A stretch of 64,000 nt of DNA, taken from contig NZ_CP019449.1 in assembly GCF_001984035.1 (NCBI RefSeq), positions 1,798,001 through 1,862,000 of the forward strand, read 5' to 3'. Of the stretch, positions 8,027-15,241 are shown piece by piece. This stretch comes from Sphingopyxis sp. QXT-31. GTDB taxonomy: Bacteria > Pseudomonadota > Alphaproteobacteria > Sphingomonadales > Sphingomonadaceae. Numbering within the stretch: the first letter of the stretch is position 1; every line of letters starts with the position of its first letter. The notes below the pieces were generated by a model, which was not told the DNA's origin, ran no database searches, and was given only the letters and a program-made list of their open reading frames with translations. The position numbers and the translations under genes are program-made.

Positions 8027-8793
8027 TCGGCCAGCACCAGCAGTTCGTCGGCAAGCCAGCGGCCGAGCCACGCCGCGAGCGCTTCCATCGCCGCCGCCTC
8101 CCCTTCGCCCTCGATCAGCGCCGCGCTGAGGTCGGTGAAGCTGGCGCCGCCGGCGAGTAGCGCCAGCGCGCCGGCCTCGTCGGCCAAGAGGCTACGGAAG
8201 CGCGACTGCGTGCCGTCGCGCCATATCAGCAAGGTGGCGGCGTCGGTCAGGGCCTCGACCTCGGGCGGCTCTTCTTCGGCGTCGAGGCTGCTCCATAGCG
8301 CCGCGACATTGTGGCGGACGGGCAGCAGGGTCGCCGAGGGGTGCAGCTTCAGCCGCCGTTCGATCCACGCATCGCCGAGTTCACCCACCGCGGCGGCATC
8401 GAGCGGCGCGGTGTCGGCGGCGTCAAAGGCGTGACGCAGCGCCCAATCGAGCGCCGCCAGCTCGGTGAGTTCGCCATCGTCGGGATAATGCCGCGCCATA
8501 AACGCAGGAAATCGCTCGCCATAATAGCGCAGGTTGCGCGTCCCCGAGGGATGAGCATCGACATAGGCCTCGGCCAGATTGTCGAACTGCTCGTCGCCGA
8601 CATAGGCGTGGAGCCGCTCATAATGGTCGGCGAGCACGCCGGTCAGGCTCGAGCGGTAATTGTTGCGGTAGATGGCGAGCCTTTTCGCCGCGCCGACGCG
8701 ATTGTCGTCGACGATCAGCGCCTCGGCGCCCGCATCATTGGCGATGACACCCGCGAGGAACCGCGCCTGCATATCGCGCAGCGCCTCAGCCAT
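8023..8793 (-). CDS. bufC: BufC/HvfC-like DUF2063 protein, MNIO partner for bufferin maturation
   Basis: A 256-residue protein whose first 100 residues match the DUF2063 domain ([50 protein letters not shown]). In HvfC/BufC systems this protein binds the MNIO enzyme and helps present the precursor peptide. ATG 8793 was chosen over 8820 because it overlaps the bufB stop codon in the pattern ATGGCTGA, an arrangement that indicates translational coupling. The C-terminal half is more variable. Last gene of the minus-strand bufA-bufA-bufB-bufC set. Confidence 0.85.
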   Translation of the reverse strand: MAEALRDMQARFLAGVIANDAGAEALIVDDNRVGAAKRLAIYRNNYRSSLTGVLADHYERLHAYVGDEQFDNLAEAYVDAHPSGTRNLRYYGERFPAFMARHYPDDGELTELAALDWALRHAFDAADTAPLDAAAVGELGDAWIERRLKLHPSATLLPVRHNVAALWSSLDAEEEPPEVEALTDAATLLIWRDGTQSRFRSLLADEAGALALLAGGASFTDLSAALIEGEGEAAAMEALAAWLGRWLADELLVLAD

Positions 8794-9631
8794 GCACCGG
8801 CTCCAGCACCGGCGCCGCAAGCGCGCGCGCGCGATCGAGTTCGGCGATCACCTCGGCGAGCGGCGGGATATGGTCGTCGCGCTCGATCATCGTCGCGACG
8901 GGGCCGAGCATTCGAACCGCGTCGCCATAGAGGTCCCACACCGCGTCGCAGACGTCGGCGTCGTGCGTGTCGATGACATAATCGCCCATGTCGCTGTGTC
9001 CCGCGAGGTGGATTTGCTGGATGCGGTCGGCGGGGAGACCGGCGAGATAATCCTCCGGGTCGAAGCCGTGGTTGCGCGCGCTGACATAGACATTGTTGAC
9101 GTCGAGCAGCAGCAGGCAGTCGGCGCGCTCCGCCATTTCGGCGAGGAAGTCCCATTCGCTGCGATCCGACGAGCGGAAGGCGACGTAGCTCGACGGATTC
9201 TCGATCAGGATGCGGCGGCCGAGGATATCCTGCACGCGGCCGATGTTGTCCACGACGCAGTCGAGCGCGGGGGCGTCATAGGGGAGCGGCAGCAGGTCGT
9301 GGGTGTTGTGCGCGTTGATCCCGGTCCAGCAAAGATGGTCCGAAATCCACAGCGGCTCAACTCTATCCGCCAGCGCCTTGAGATCGCGCAGATAATCGCG
9401 ATCGAGCGGTTCGGCCGATCCGATCGACAGCGACACCCCATGCATCACCACCGGATAGTCGGCGCGAATCGCATCGAGCATCGCCAGCGGCTTGCCGCCA
9501 TCGACCATGTAATTTTCGGAGATGATCTCCAGCCAGTCGACTGGCTGGGGTTGGCCAAGGAACTCGGCATAATGTTCGGGGCGCAGGCCCAGGCCGAAGC
9601 CCGGCGACGGCGCGGTCTTGCTGTGCATCAT
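8786..9631 (-). CDS. bufB: BufB, multinuclear non-heme iron oxidase (DUF692/MNIO) modifying bufferin cysteines
   Basis: This 281-residue protein is a DUF692 TIM-barrel enzyme. The conserved iron ligands and neighbours are visible along the chain: [64 protein letters not shown] and ERDDHIPP. Characterised MNIO enzymes (MbnB, BufB, HvfB) use an iron cluster and O2 to rearrange cysteines in precursor peptides into oxazolone/thioamide or 5-thiooxazole groups. The adjacent Cys-rich peptide genes are the obvious substrates. The sequence starts ATG-ATG; the second (9628) has the better spacing from GGAG. A GC-rich hairpin separates it from the precursor gene upstream. Confidence 0.9.
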   Translation of the reverse strand: MMHSKTAPSPGFGLGLRPEHYAEFLGQPQPVDWLEIISENYMVDGGKPLAMLDAIRADYPVVMHGVSLSIGSAEPLDRDYLRDLKALADRVEPLWISDHLCWTGINAHNTHDLLPLPYDAPALDCVVDNIGRVQDILGRRILIENPSSYVAFRSSDRSEWDFLAEMAERADCLLLLDVNNVYVSARNHGFDPEDYLAGLPADRIQQIHLAGHSDMGDYVIDTHDADVCDAVWDLYGDAVRMLGPVATMIERDDHIPPLAEVIAELDRARALAAPVLEPVHG

Positions 9632-9650
9632 CGGCTCCGTCGGTGGTGCG

Positions 9651-9675
9651 GCAGGCCCGGATTAGCCGGGCCTGC
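9651..9675 (-). promoter_or_regulatory. Intercistronic hairpin between precursor and bufB
   Basis: Arms GCAGGCCCGG (9651-9660) and CCGGGCCTGC (9666-9675) pair perfectly around a 5-nt loop. On the transcribed strand no U-tract follows, so it is more likely an mRNA-stabilising or attenuating structure than a full terminator. It would give more precursor than enzyme. Confidence 0.65.
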
Positions 9676-9687
9676 CCACTACCCTTG

Positions 9688-9993
9688 TCAGACGACGATC
9701 TTGCCGCCGTCGCTGAGGCACTTGCCCGCGGCGAGCTTTTTCCAGCCCTTGCCCTTGCAGGTGTTCGCGCCCTTGCAGCTGTTGCCGGCCGAGCCGCAGC
9801 CCGACGCGCCGCCGCACGAGCTGGCGTCGGTCTTGCAATCCGACGCGCCCTTGCAGCTGTTGACGCCGGCGCATTTGACTTCGTCGGCGGCGCCGATGGT
9901 CTTCGACTTCGGCGCTTCGCCGGCGAGCGCGGCGCTCGACAGCGCGAGCGCGGTGGCCGAGGCGGCGATCAGGCCGGCCAGTTTGTTGGTCAT
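9688..9993 (-). CDS. bufA2: BufA2-like bufferin precursor, 8-Cys form
   Basis: This 101-residue secreted peptide has a Sec signal sequence (MTNKLAGLIAASATALALSS, cut after about AALA24) and a Cys-rich core with cysteines at 41, 47, 53, 60, 66, 73, 79 and 92. The core follows the pattern CAGVNSCKG...DCKT...CKGKGWKKL...KCLSDGG, which is typical of BufA2-type bufferins and distinct from the DUF2282 (BufA1) pattern. Bufferins are periplasmic RiPP metallophores whose cysteines are modified by the MNIO enzyme and which sequester copper. A good Shine-Dalgarno (AAGGGAAGGG) precedes ATG 9993. Relative to its paralogue upstream it carries an insert around residues 60-75 adding two cysteines. Confidence 0.85.
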   Translation of the reverse strand: MTNKLAGLIAASATALALSSAALAGEAPKSKTIGAADEVKCAGVNSCKGASDCKTDASSCGGASGCGSAGNSCKGANTCKGKGWKKLAAGKCLSDGGKIVV

Positions 9994-10126
9994 GAGTTTA
10001 CCCTTCCCTTCGGTTGTCCAATCAAGGTGGGGCAGCGACTCGCCGCCCCCCGGTCCTATTCACACGACCCGGTAGGATAGTGGCATGATCTCGGTCACAG
10101 GAGAATGCGTTTTTCGGCGCACCGAC

Positions 10127-10159
10127 GAACCCGCCCCGCGGGGTGCACGGGACGGGTTC
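10127..10159 (-). promoter_or_regulatory. Intercistronic hairpin between the two bufferin precursor genes
   Basis: Arms at 10127-10137 (GAACCCGCCCC) and 10149-10159 (GGGACGGGTTC) pair with one mismatch around an 11-nt loop. It lies directly after the first precursor gene on the minus strand. There is no U-run on that strand, so read-through into the second precursor is expected. Confidence 0.5.
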
Positions 10160-10183
10160 CGGTCGATACCTGCCGCGGGGGGA

Positions 10184-10468
10184 TTAGCCGATATCGCCGA
10201 TGACGCCGCCGTCGCTCAGGCATTTGGCAGCAGGCATCGCCTTGAAGCCATGGCCCTTGCAGCCGTTCTGGCCCTTGCATTCATTCGCCGTCGTCTTGCA
10301 GTCGGCAGTGCCCTTGCAGCTGTTGACGCCGTAACAATGGACGTTGTCCTTCGCGCCAATGGCCTTGCCCGAACTGCCCGCCGGAGCATCGGCGGCGAGG
10401 GCGGCCCCGGTGAGCGCGAGCGCGGTGGCGGAAACGGCGATCAGGCCGGCGAGTTTGCTGTTGGTCAT
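10184..10468 (-). CDS. bufA2: BufA2-like bufferin precursor, 6-Cys form
   Basis: This 94-residue secreted peptide is paralogous to the next gene. It has a signal peptide (MTNSKLAGLIAVSATALALT, cut after about AALAA26) and a core with cysteines at 45, 51, 57, 64, 70 and 83, in the pattern CYGVNSCKG...DCKT...ECKG...CKGHGFK...KCLSDGG. ATG 10468 was chosen because GGAGGA lies eight bases upstream; the earlier ATG at 10483 overlaps that ribosome site and would give a non-signal N terminus. It is the first gene of the minus-strand bufferin set. Its promoter region (10469-10541) contains no consensus box that I can recognise. Confidence 0.85.
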   Translation of the reverse strand: MTNSKLAGLIAVSATALALTGAALAADAPAGSSGKAIGAKDNVHCYGVNSCKGTADCKTTANECKGQNGCKGHGFKAMPAAKCLSDGGVIGDIG

Positions 10469-10541
10469 GGCTTCGTCCTCCATAGAAATGGCACGAGCCC
10501 GGTGGCCCGCCCATTGGCTATTCGGGGGCGCGGCGAAAAGG

Positions 10542-11033
10542 TTACCCTGCGCCCGTAACGAAGCGTCCGGCCTCGCGGTCCTTTTCGGTGGTCGCGGGAT
10601 CGAAGATCATGCCGTTCATCGCGACATAGACGCCGGGCGGCAAAGTCTGCGCTGCGGCGAGCGCGAAGCCGACGTTGAATTCGGCGTCGCTCGCGCGCAC
10701 CGACGCGGGCTGCATCGCGCCGGTCATCACGATCGTCTTGCCTGCGATCCCCGCGAGCACGCGCCCGGTGACCACCATCGTGTCGGTGCCGTGGGTGACG
10801 AGGATGCGCGTCGCATCGCTCGCGGCGACCGCGGCGCGGATCGCCTCGCGGTCGGCATCGCCCAGTTCCAGACTGTCCTTCCGCATCAGCTGGGTAACGC
10901 GGTGCGGGACATGGACGTTGTTCTCGCGCAGCATGTCGGGGATCGCCGCGGGGCCGATCTGGAATTCGCTGAGCGCGTCGAAATAGACCTTGTCGATCGT
11001 GCCGCCGGTGGTGAAGATTTCGATCACGCGCAT
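10542..11033 (-). CDS. Asparaginase-fold protein, N-terminal domain only
   Basis: A 163-residue protein that keeps the asparaginase N-terminal domain signatures: FTTGGTID at the start and VTHGTDTMV in the middle, which supply the catalytic threonines and the substrate-binding aspartate. Full-length asparaginases have about 320-350 residues, and the C-terminal domain that completes the active site at the dimer interface is absent. The stop is clean, so this is a short stand-alone family rather than an obvious truncation. ATG 11033 overlaps the end of the DUF3291 gene by 10 bases; the longer frame to 11297 has a non-coding-like N terminus. Activity is unproven. Confidence 0.75.
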   Translation of the reverse strand: MRVIEIFTTGGTIDKVYFDALSEFQIGPAAIPDMLRENNVHVPHRVTQLMRKDSLELGDADREAIRAAVAASDATRILVTHGTDTMVVTGRVLAGIAGKTIVMTGAMQPASVRASDAEFNVGFALAAAQTLPPGVYVAMNGMIFDPATTEKDREAGRFVTGAG

Positions 11034-11518
11034 TCGTCCTCGATGGGAAGCGCCGGCGTGCCGTCGGGCGCGGCGAAGGGGCGCTTGAAGGTGAAGGCCT
11101 CGGCGCTCGGGCCGTTCGCTTCGAGCAGCGCGATGCGCGCCATGCCCTCGGCGACGGTCGGGCGATGGCCGGCCGGAACCCACCAGAGCGCCTGATAGGT
11201 GGCCATATGGTCGAACCATTCCTTGCGGCGCTTCATGATCGTCAGGTGATCGGGGGTGCGATAGACATAGGCGGCGAGCGCATCGATATCGCGCCACACC
11301 GACATGTTCGCGATCAACTGCGGGTCGTCGGTGACGGGCACGTCGGTCGCATTATTGCCCTCGCCCGTCAGCCGCCAGATGAAGCCGTCGGCGGCTTCGG
11401 CAACGGCATTCACATGGTCGAGCGCGTCCATGAAGTCGCGGTTGGCGACATGGTCGGGCGGCAGGCGAAAGCGGCCGATGTTGATCTGCGCGAGTTGGAA
11501 GGCGGGTTCTGCGTTCAT
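11024..11518 (-). CDS. DUF3291 domain-containing protein
   Basis: This 164-residue protein resembles the DUF3291 family, an antibiotic-biosynthesis-monooxygenase-like ferredoxin fold of unknown role. Recognisable segments are LAQINIGRFR near the N terminus, GFIWRLTGEG, NMSVWRDIDALAAYVYR and WWVPAGHRPTVAEG. ATG 11518 was chosen because GGAGAG lies about nine bases upstream; the longer frame from 11650 only translates the palindromic repeat. It is translationally coupled to the asparaginase-like gene by a 10-base overlap. Confidence 0.8.
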   Translation of the reverse strand: MNAEPAFQLAQINIGRFRLPPDHVANRDFMDALDHVNAVAEAADGFIWRLTGEGNNATDVPVTDDPQLIANMSVWRDIDALAAYVYRTPDHLTIMKRRKEWFDHMATYQALWWVPAGHRPTVAEGMARIALLEANGPSAEAFTFKRPFAAPDGTPALPIEDECA

Positions 11519-11536
11519 TTCGCCACTCTCCTTTTT

Positions 11537-11616
11537 CCGTTCGTGTCGAGCGAAGTCGAGACACGCTTGGGAAGCGCCTGCCTTCCGGGTGTCTCGACTT
11601 CGCTCGACACCAACGG
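11537..11616. repeat. Intergenic palindromic repeat, family A copy 1
   Basis: An 80-bp hairpin unit. Its 28-nt left arm begins CCGTTCGTGTCGAGCGAAGT and ends GAGACAC; the right arm GTGTCTCG...CAACGG at 11589-11616 is its complement with one change. The 24-nt loop is closely similar to that of the copy at 23231. It lies between lysS and the DUF3291 gene. Read as protein it yields the spurious motifs VERSRDT and LDFARHERK. Confidence 0.85.
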
Positions 11617-11630
11617 ATTCTATCTTTGTG

Positions 11631-13232
11631 TCAGCTGAGCGCCTCGGCAATCAGCCGCCGCGTATTGTCGATGCCGAACAAGGCGATGAAGCTGCCCATG
11701 CGCGGCCCGGCGCTCGACCCGAGCAAAGTCTCGTAGAGCGCCTTGAACCAGTCGCGCAGGTTTTCAAAGCCATAGGCTTCGTTCTTGCCGATCTCGTAAA
11801 CGATATTCTGAATGTCGTCGGCCGAGGCGTCGGCGGGCAGCCCCGCCAGCCTGGCATCGAGCTCGGCCAGCGCCGCGCGCTCGCCGCCCGCCGGCTTGCG
11901 GCGATTGAGCGTCGGCGCGACATAGTCGCGGTTATACGCCATCGCATTGTCTATCAGGCCGTCGAGCTCGGGATAGCTTTTTGCGTTCGCGCCCTCGACA
12001 TATTGGCCGAGGTAGCGCCAGATCTGCTCCTTCGACGCGTCGGCGCCCATCACGCCGACGAGGTTGAGCAGCAGCCCGAAGGTCACCGGCAGTTCGGCCG
12101 ACGGCATCGCCTCGCCGCGCGCGACATGGACGTGATGCACGGGGTTGCCGAGCTTCTTGTCGGGCTCCTGCGCTGGATAATTGCCGCGCATCTGGAGATA
12201 TTCGTCGACCGCCTTGGGGATCACGCCGATGTGGAGCTGCTTCGCCGCCTTGGGCTCGCGATAGGCGAAAAAGGCGAGGCTTTCCTCGCTGCCGTACGAC
12301 AGCCACTGCTCGAGGCTCAGGCCGTTGCCCTTCGACTTCGAAATCTTCTCGCCCTTTTCGTCGAGGAACATTTCGTAGATCAGCCCCTCGGGCTTTTGCC
12401 CGCCGAGCGCGCGCGCGATCTTGCCCGACTGGACGCCGCTGTCGGTCAAATCCTTGCCGTACATCTCGTAGTCGACGCCCAAGGCGACCCAGCGCATCGC
12501 CCAGTCGACCTTCCACTGCAGCTTGGCGCCGCCGCCGAGGATGCTGTGGGTGATCGTCTGACCCGCGTCCTCGAACGATACGAGCCCCTTGTCGGCGTCG
12601 ACCACCGTTACCGGCACCTGGAGCACGATGCCCGATGTCGGGCTGACCGGCAGGATCGGCGAATAGGTCGCGGCGCGCTCGGCGCGCAGCGTCGGCAGCA
12701 TGATGTCGAGAATATCCTGATTATGACGCAGGACATTCTTCAGCGCCTCGTCGAAGGCGCCCGACTTGTAGCGCTCGGTCGAGCTGACGAACTCGTAATC
12801 GAAGCCGAACCGGTCGAGAAACTCGCGCAGCATCGCATTGTTGTGATGCGCAAAACTTTCATACTTCCCGAACGGGTCGGGGATAGCGGTGAGCGGCTTG
12901 CCGAGATGCGCGGCGAGCATCTCCTTTTGCGGCACATTGTCGGGAACCTTGCGCAGCCCGTCCATGTCGTCGCTGAACGCGACGAGGCGCGTCGGCGCGC
13001 CGCCGGTCAGCGTCTCATAGGCGCGGCGCACCATCGTCGTGCGCAGCACTTCGTTGAAAGTGCCGATATGCGGCAGGCCCGAGGGGCCATAGCCGGTCTC
13101 GAACAGCACGGGATCGCCGCCGGGCTTGCCCTGCGGATAGCGTTTCACCAGCTTGCGCGCTTCCTCGAACGGCCAGGCCTTGGACGTTTGCGCGGGTTCG
13201 CGCAGGGCGGGGTCAAGATGCAAGTCGGTCAT
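11631..13232 (-). CDS. lysS: Lysyl-tRNA synthetase, class I
   Basis: This 533-residue enzyme charges tRNA-Lys and is the class I (archaeal-type) form found in many alphaproteobacteria. The Rossmann-fold signatures are GYGPSGLPHIGTFNE (HIGH-like HIGT at 55-58) and KISKSKG (KMSKS-like, about residue 296). Length fits the family. Three in-frame ATGs exist (13259, 13244, 13232). The last was chosen because the protein then begins MTDLHLDPALR, directly before the conserved region, but this choice is not strong. It is downstream of the DUF4199 gene on the same strand, with a gap of about 73 bases. Confidence 0.92.
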   Translation of the reverse strand: MTDLHLDPALREPAQTSKAWPFEEARKLVKRYPQGKPGGDPVLFETGYGPSGLPHIGTFNEVLRTTMVRRAYETLTGGAPTRLVAFSDDMDGLRKVPDNVPQKEMLAAHLGKPLTAIPDPFGKYESFAHHNNAMLREFLDRFGFDYEFVSSTERYKSGAFDEALKNVLRHNQDILDIMLPTLRAERAATYSPILPVSPTSGIVLQVPVTVVDADKGLVSFEDAGQTITHSILGGGAKLQWKVDWAMRWVALGVDYEMYGKDLTDSGVQSGKIARALGGQKPEGLIYEMFLDEKGEKISKSKGNGLSLEQWLSYGSEESLAFFAYREPKAAKQLHIGVIPKAVDEYLQMRGNYPAQEPDKKLGNPVHHVHVARGEAMPSAELPVTFGLLLNLVGVMGADASKEQIWRYLGQYVEGANAKSYPELDGLIDNAMAYNRDYVAPTLNRRKPAGGERAALAELDARLAGLPADASADDIQNIVYEIGKNEAYGFENLRDWFKALYETLLGSSAGPRMGSFIALFGIDNTRRLIAEALS

Positions 13233-13305
13233 GGCGCGCGCCATAGCGGCAAGAAACAAGGATGGGAAGAAGAGCGGACGCGTGCCGCTCCTCTTCCCTT
13301 CCGAG

Positions 13306-13842
13306 TTACCCGCGCGGCTGCACCGCCGGCATGAAGCTGCTCTTGCGCAGCAGCGCCGCCGCGATCAGCGATACCAGCAGCCCGACGGGCAGGATTTCGG
13401 TGAAGGTCAGCGCCATGCGGAACAGCGGGTTCTTGTACTGCTCGGCCATGGCGTTCATCTCGGCTGAGAATTTTGCGATCTCCGCCGCCGGTTTGCCCGC
13501 GGCGCGCATATCCTCGACCATGCTCGCCATATATTCGGCCATGAAGGTCCCGCCGGTCTGCCACATATAGACCTCCCAGCTCAGCACATAGAAGAGCGAG
13601 GCGACGCCCGCGATGCCGAGCCCGACGCCGAACGCCTTGCCGAAACCGATCACCCCGCCGAGGTTGACGTCGCGGTAGCGCTTCACCCCGACGAACACGA
13701 AGATCATCGCGGCCAGCATCGACAGATAGCCGGCGACCATGCCCAGCGCGCCATGATCGGCGACGAAGGTGATGCTGATGAACATGCCGATGATGACGAT
13801 GACGCCCGCGATGGCGCCGTAGACTGCGATTATCCTGCCCAT
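13306..13842 (-). CDS. DUF4199 family membrane protein
   Basis: A 178-residue membrane protein with four hydrophobic segments: residues about 4-26, 33-52, 68-90 and 150-170. The third to fourth loop holds the DUF4199-like stretch MASMVEDMRAAGKPAAEIAK, a polar helix. ATG 13842 has GGGGAG nine bases upstream; the frame to 13905 is an artefact. The function of DUF4199 is unknown. It lies 99 bases downstream of a membrane-tethered LuxR-type regulator on the same strand, which suggests the two work together in sensing. Confidence 0.78.
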   Translation of the reverse strand: MGRIIAVYGAIAGVIVIIGMFISITFVADHGALGMVAGYLSMLAAMIFVFVGVKRYRDVNLGGVIGFGKAFGVGLGIAGVASLFYVLSWEVYMWQTGGTFMAEYMASMVEDMRAAGKPAAEIAKFSAEMNAMAEQYKNPLFRMALTFTEILPVGLLVSLIAAALLRKSSFMPAVQPRG

Positions 13843-13941
13843 GATCCCGTCTCCCCTGTTGGTGGATGCCATGCAGGGTGGCCCCGGACAACGGCCGAAA
13901 TCCATCGCCCAAACGGGTGATTTGGCGGTTATCGCCCGATT

Positions 13942-14352
13942 TTACGGCAGGATGTCGAGCGAGCGGGCTTTCTGGATCGCCTGCGTGCGGCTCGCGACCT
14001 CGAGCTTTTCATAGACGCGCGCGACATGCGTCTTGACCGTGTTGGGCGAAATGTCGAGCCGGCGCGCGATTACCTTGTTGGCGTGGCCCGCGGCGAGCAT
14101 GCCCAGCACCTCGCATTCGCGCGGACTGATCCCGAGCGCGGCGATCGCCGCCTCGTTGCGGACGAAGGCGGTGCGCGGCCGCGCTGTCAGCCGGTTGCCG
14201 ACCCAGATGCCGAGCGCGACGCAGAGCAGCGCGATGCACACCACATAAAATTCGGTCGACCAGCGATGGACGACATGTTTGTAGTTCAGCCATTCGAGCA
14301 GGAAGGCCGCCGCCGCGAGCGCGATGCCATAGAGGATGATCGGACGGGCCAT
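13942..14352 (-). CDS. Membrane-tethered LuxR-family transcriptional regulator
   Basis: This protein of 136 residues has two N-terminal hydrophobic segments (about 2-19 and 35-52 from the chosen start). They are followed by a LuxR-type helix-turn-helix with the standard core: LGISPRECEVLGMLAAGHAN, RLDISPNTVKTHVARVYEKL. There is no receiver or autoinducer domain, so the signal is probably received through the membrane part. ATG 14352 was chosen because the first membrane helix then starts at once; ATG 14409 and GTG/ATG 14430 remain possible but leave almost no room for a promoter before the divergent PilZ gene. It is upstream of the DUF4199 gene. Confidence 0.78.
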   Translation of the reverse strand: MARPIILYGIALAAAAFLLEWLNYKHVVHRWSTEFYVVCIALLCVALGIWVGNRLTARPRTAFVRNEAAIAALGISPRECEVLGMLAAGHANKVIARRLDISPNTVKTHVARVYEKLEVASRTQAIQKARSLDILP

Positions 14353-14449
14353 GGCGGAGATAGACCATCGGCTGCGGTCGCTTGCAACCTCGCGCCACCG
14401 CGCACTCATGATTACCGGATTATTTACCATCTTTGCTTAGCTTCGGCGC

Positions 14450-14821
14450 ATGACCAGCACCGTTTTCCCCCGCCCGCGCCAACACAAGCGCACTCCTGTC
14501 TCGCTCGACGTGACCGTCAACGGCGTGCTCAACGTCGTCGAGGGCCGCATCACCGACCTGTCGGAGGGCGGCGCACGCATCGAGGGCGGCGTGATCATGC
14601 CGGTGCGCTCGCGCTGCGAGGTCCATTATGGCGGCCAGACCGTCTATGCGATCGTGATGTGGGCCGAGGTCGACCGCATGGGGGTGCGCTTCCCCTATGA
14701 GCTCGTCGACGGCCCGCTGTACAACGCGCTCGAACGCGCGCGAGGCGCCTGGTCCAGCGAGCCGGCACAGATCTTCCGCAGCATGCGCCCGGCAACCTTC
14801 GGACGCCGCGGGCTGAGCTGA
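14450..14821 (+). CDS. Small PilZ-domain protein
   Basis: This 123-residue protein consists of one PilZ domain, the c-di-GMP-binding fold. The first signature is R10-QHK-R14 (RxxxR), and the second is ITDLSEGGARIEG (DxSxxG). VDRMGVRFPY completes the barrel. The C-terminal 30 residues are Arg-rich and unassigned. Single-domain PilZ proteins act as c-di-GMP effectors on motility or exopolysaccharide targets; the target here is unknown. It is transcribed divergently from the LuxR-type gene. Confidence 0.85.
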   Translation: MTSTVFPRPRQHKRTPVSLDVTVNGVLNVVEGRITDLSEGGARIEGGVIMPVRSRCEVHYGGQTVYAIVMWAEVDRMGVRFPYELVDGPLYNALERARGAWSSEPAQIFRSMRPATFGRRGLS

Positions 14822-14854
14822 GCGGCGGGGTTCGGGCGGAAGCAGCCCTTCCTA

Positions 14855-14992
14855 ATCCTCCCTGCGGCGTAGCCGTGGGGAGGGGGACCGCCCGTAGGGT
14901 GGTGGAGGGGCCACCCAGGTTCCAGGCCGCCGCCCCTCCACCAAGCTTCGCATGGTCCCCCTCCCCATCGCTTCGCGACAGGGAGAATTATT
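14855..14992. repeat. Intergenic palindromic element, family C copy 1
   Basis: An approximately 138-bp unit with complementary ends (AATCCTCCCTG at the left, CAGGGAGAATTATT at the right). Inside are CCCCTCCACC and GGTGGAGGGG, which pair with each other. The right half, CCCCTCCCCATCGCTTCGCG, is identical to that of the copy at 18567. Confidence 0.75.
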
Positions 14993-15206
14993 ATGTCCGC
15001 TCACCCCAAAACCGCCGCCCTCAAAAAAGGTCTTTCCTAATAAATCCGGCTATGCGAGCGTCGATCTCGACTCTTCCGCTCGGCGAATATAGCGGTCTCC
15101 GAGGCCTCCATTCGGGAGGCGCACAGGGCTGAACTTTCCTGAACTTTGGAATGGGGCAAGGCCAGCCCCCACCCCAAAGCCAGCACTAGCCCCACGCCCC
15201 CCACCC
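14993..15206. other. Non-coding stretch before the helicase gene
   Basis: No credible reading frame or RNA gene was found. It holds a small hairpin (GCCTCC-ATTC-GGGAGGC near 15105-15121) and C-rich low-complexity sequence up to the helicase promoter. Confidence 0.6.
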
Positions 15207-15235
15207 TTGCCGCGTTCCTCTTTTGTCCCTAATCT
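15207..15235 (+). promoter_or_regulatory. Candidate sigma-70 promoter giving a leaderless helicase mRNA
   Basis: TTGCCG at 15207-15212 and TAATCT at 15230-15235 are separated by 17 bp. The ATG at 15242 follows after only six bases, the same geometry as at the desaturase gene. No Shine-Dalgarno is present. Confidence 0.45.
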
Positions 15236-15241
15236 GCGGCG

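Noticed and set aside
11519..11650. N-terminal extension of the DUF3291 protein reading VERSRDT and LDFARHERK
   Set aside because: This is translation of a family A palindromic repeat; the same peptides appear at other copies of the repeat. A ribosome site supports the later ATG.
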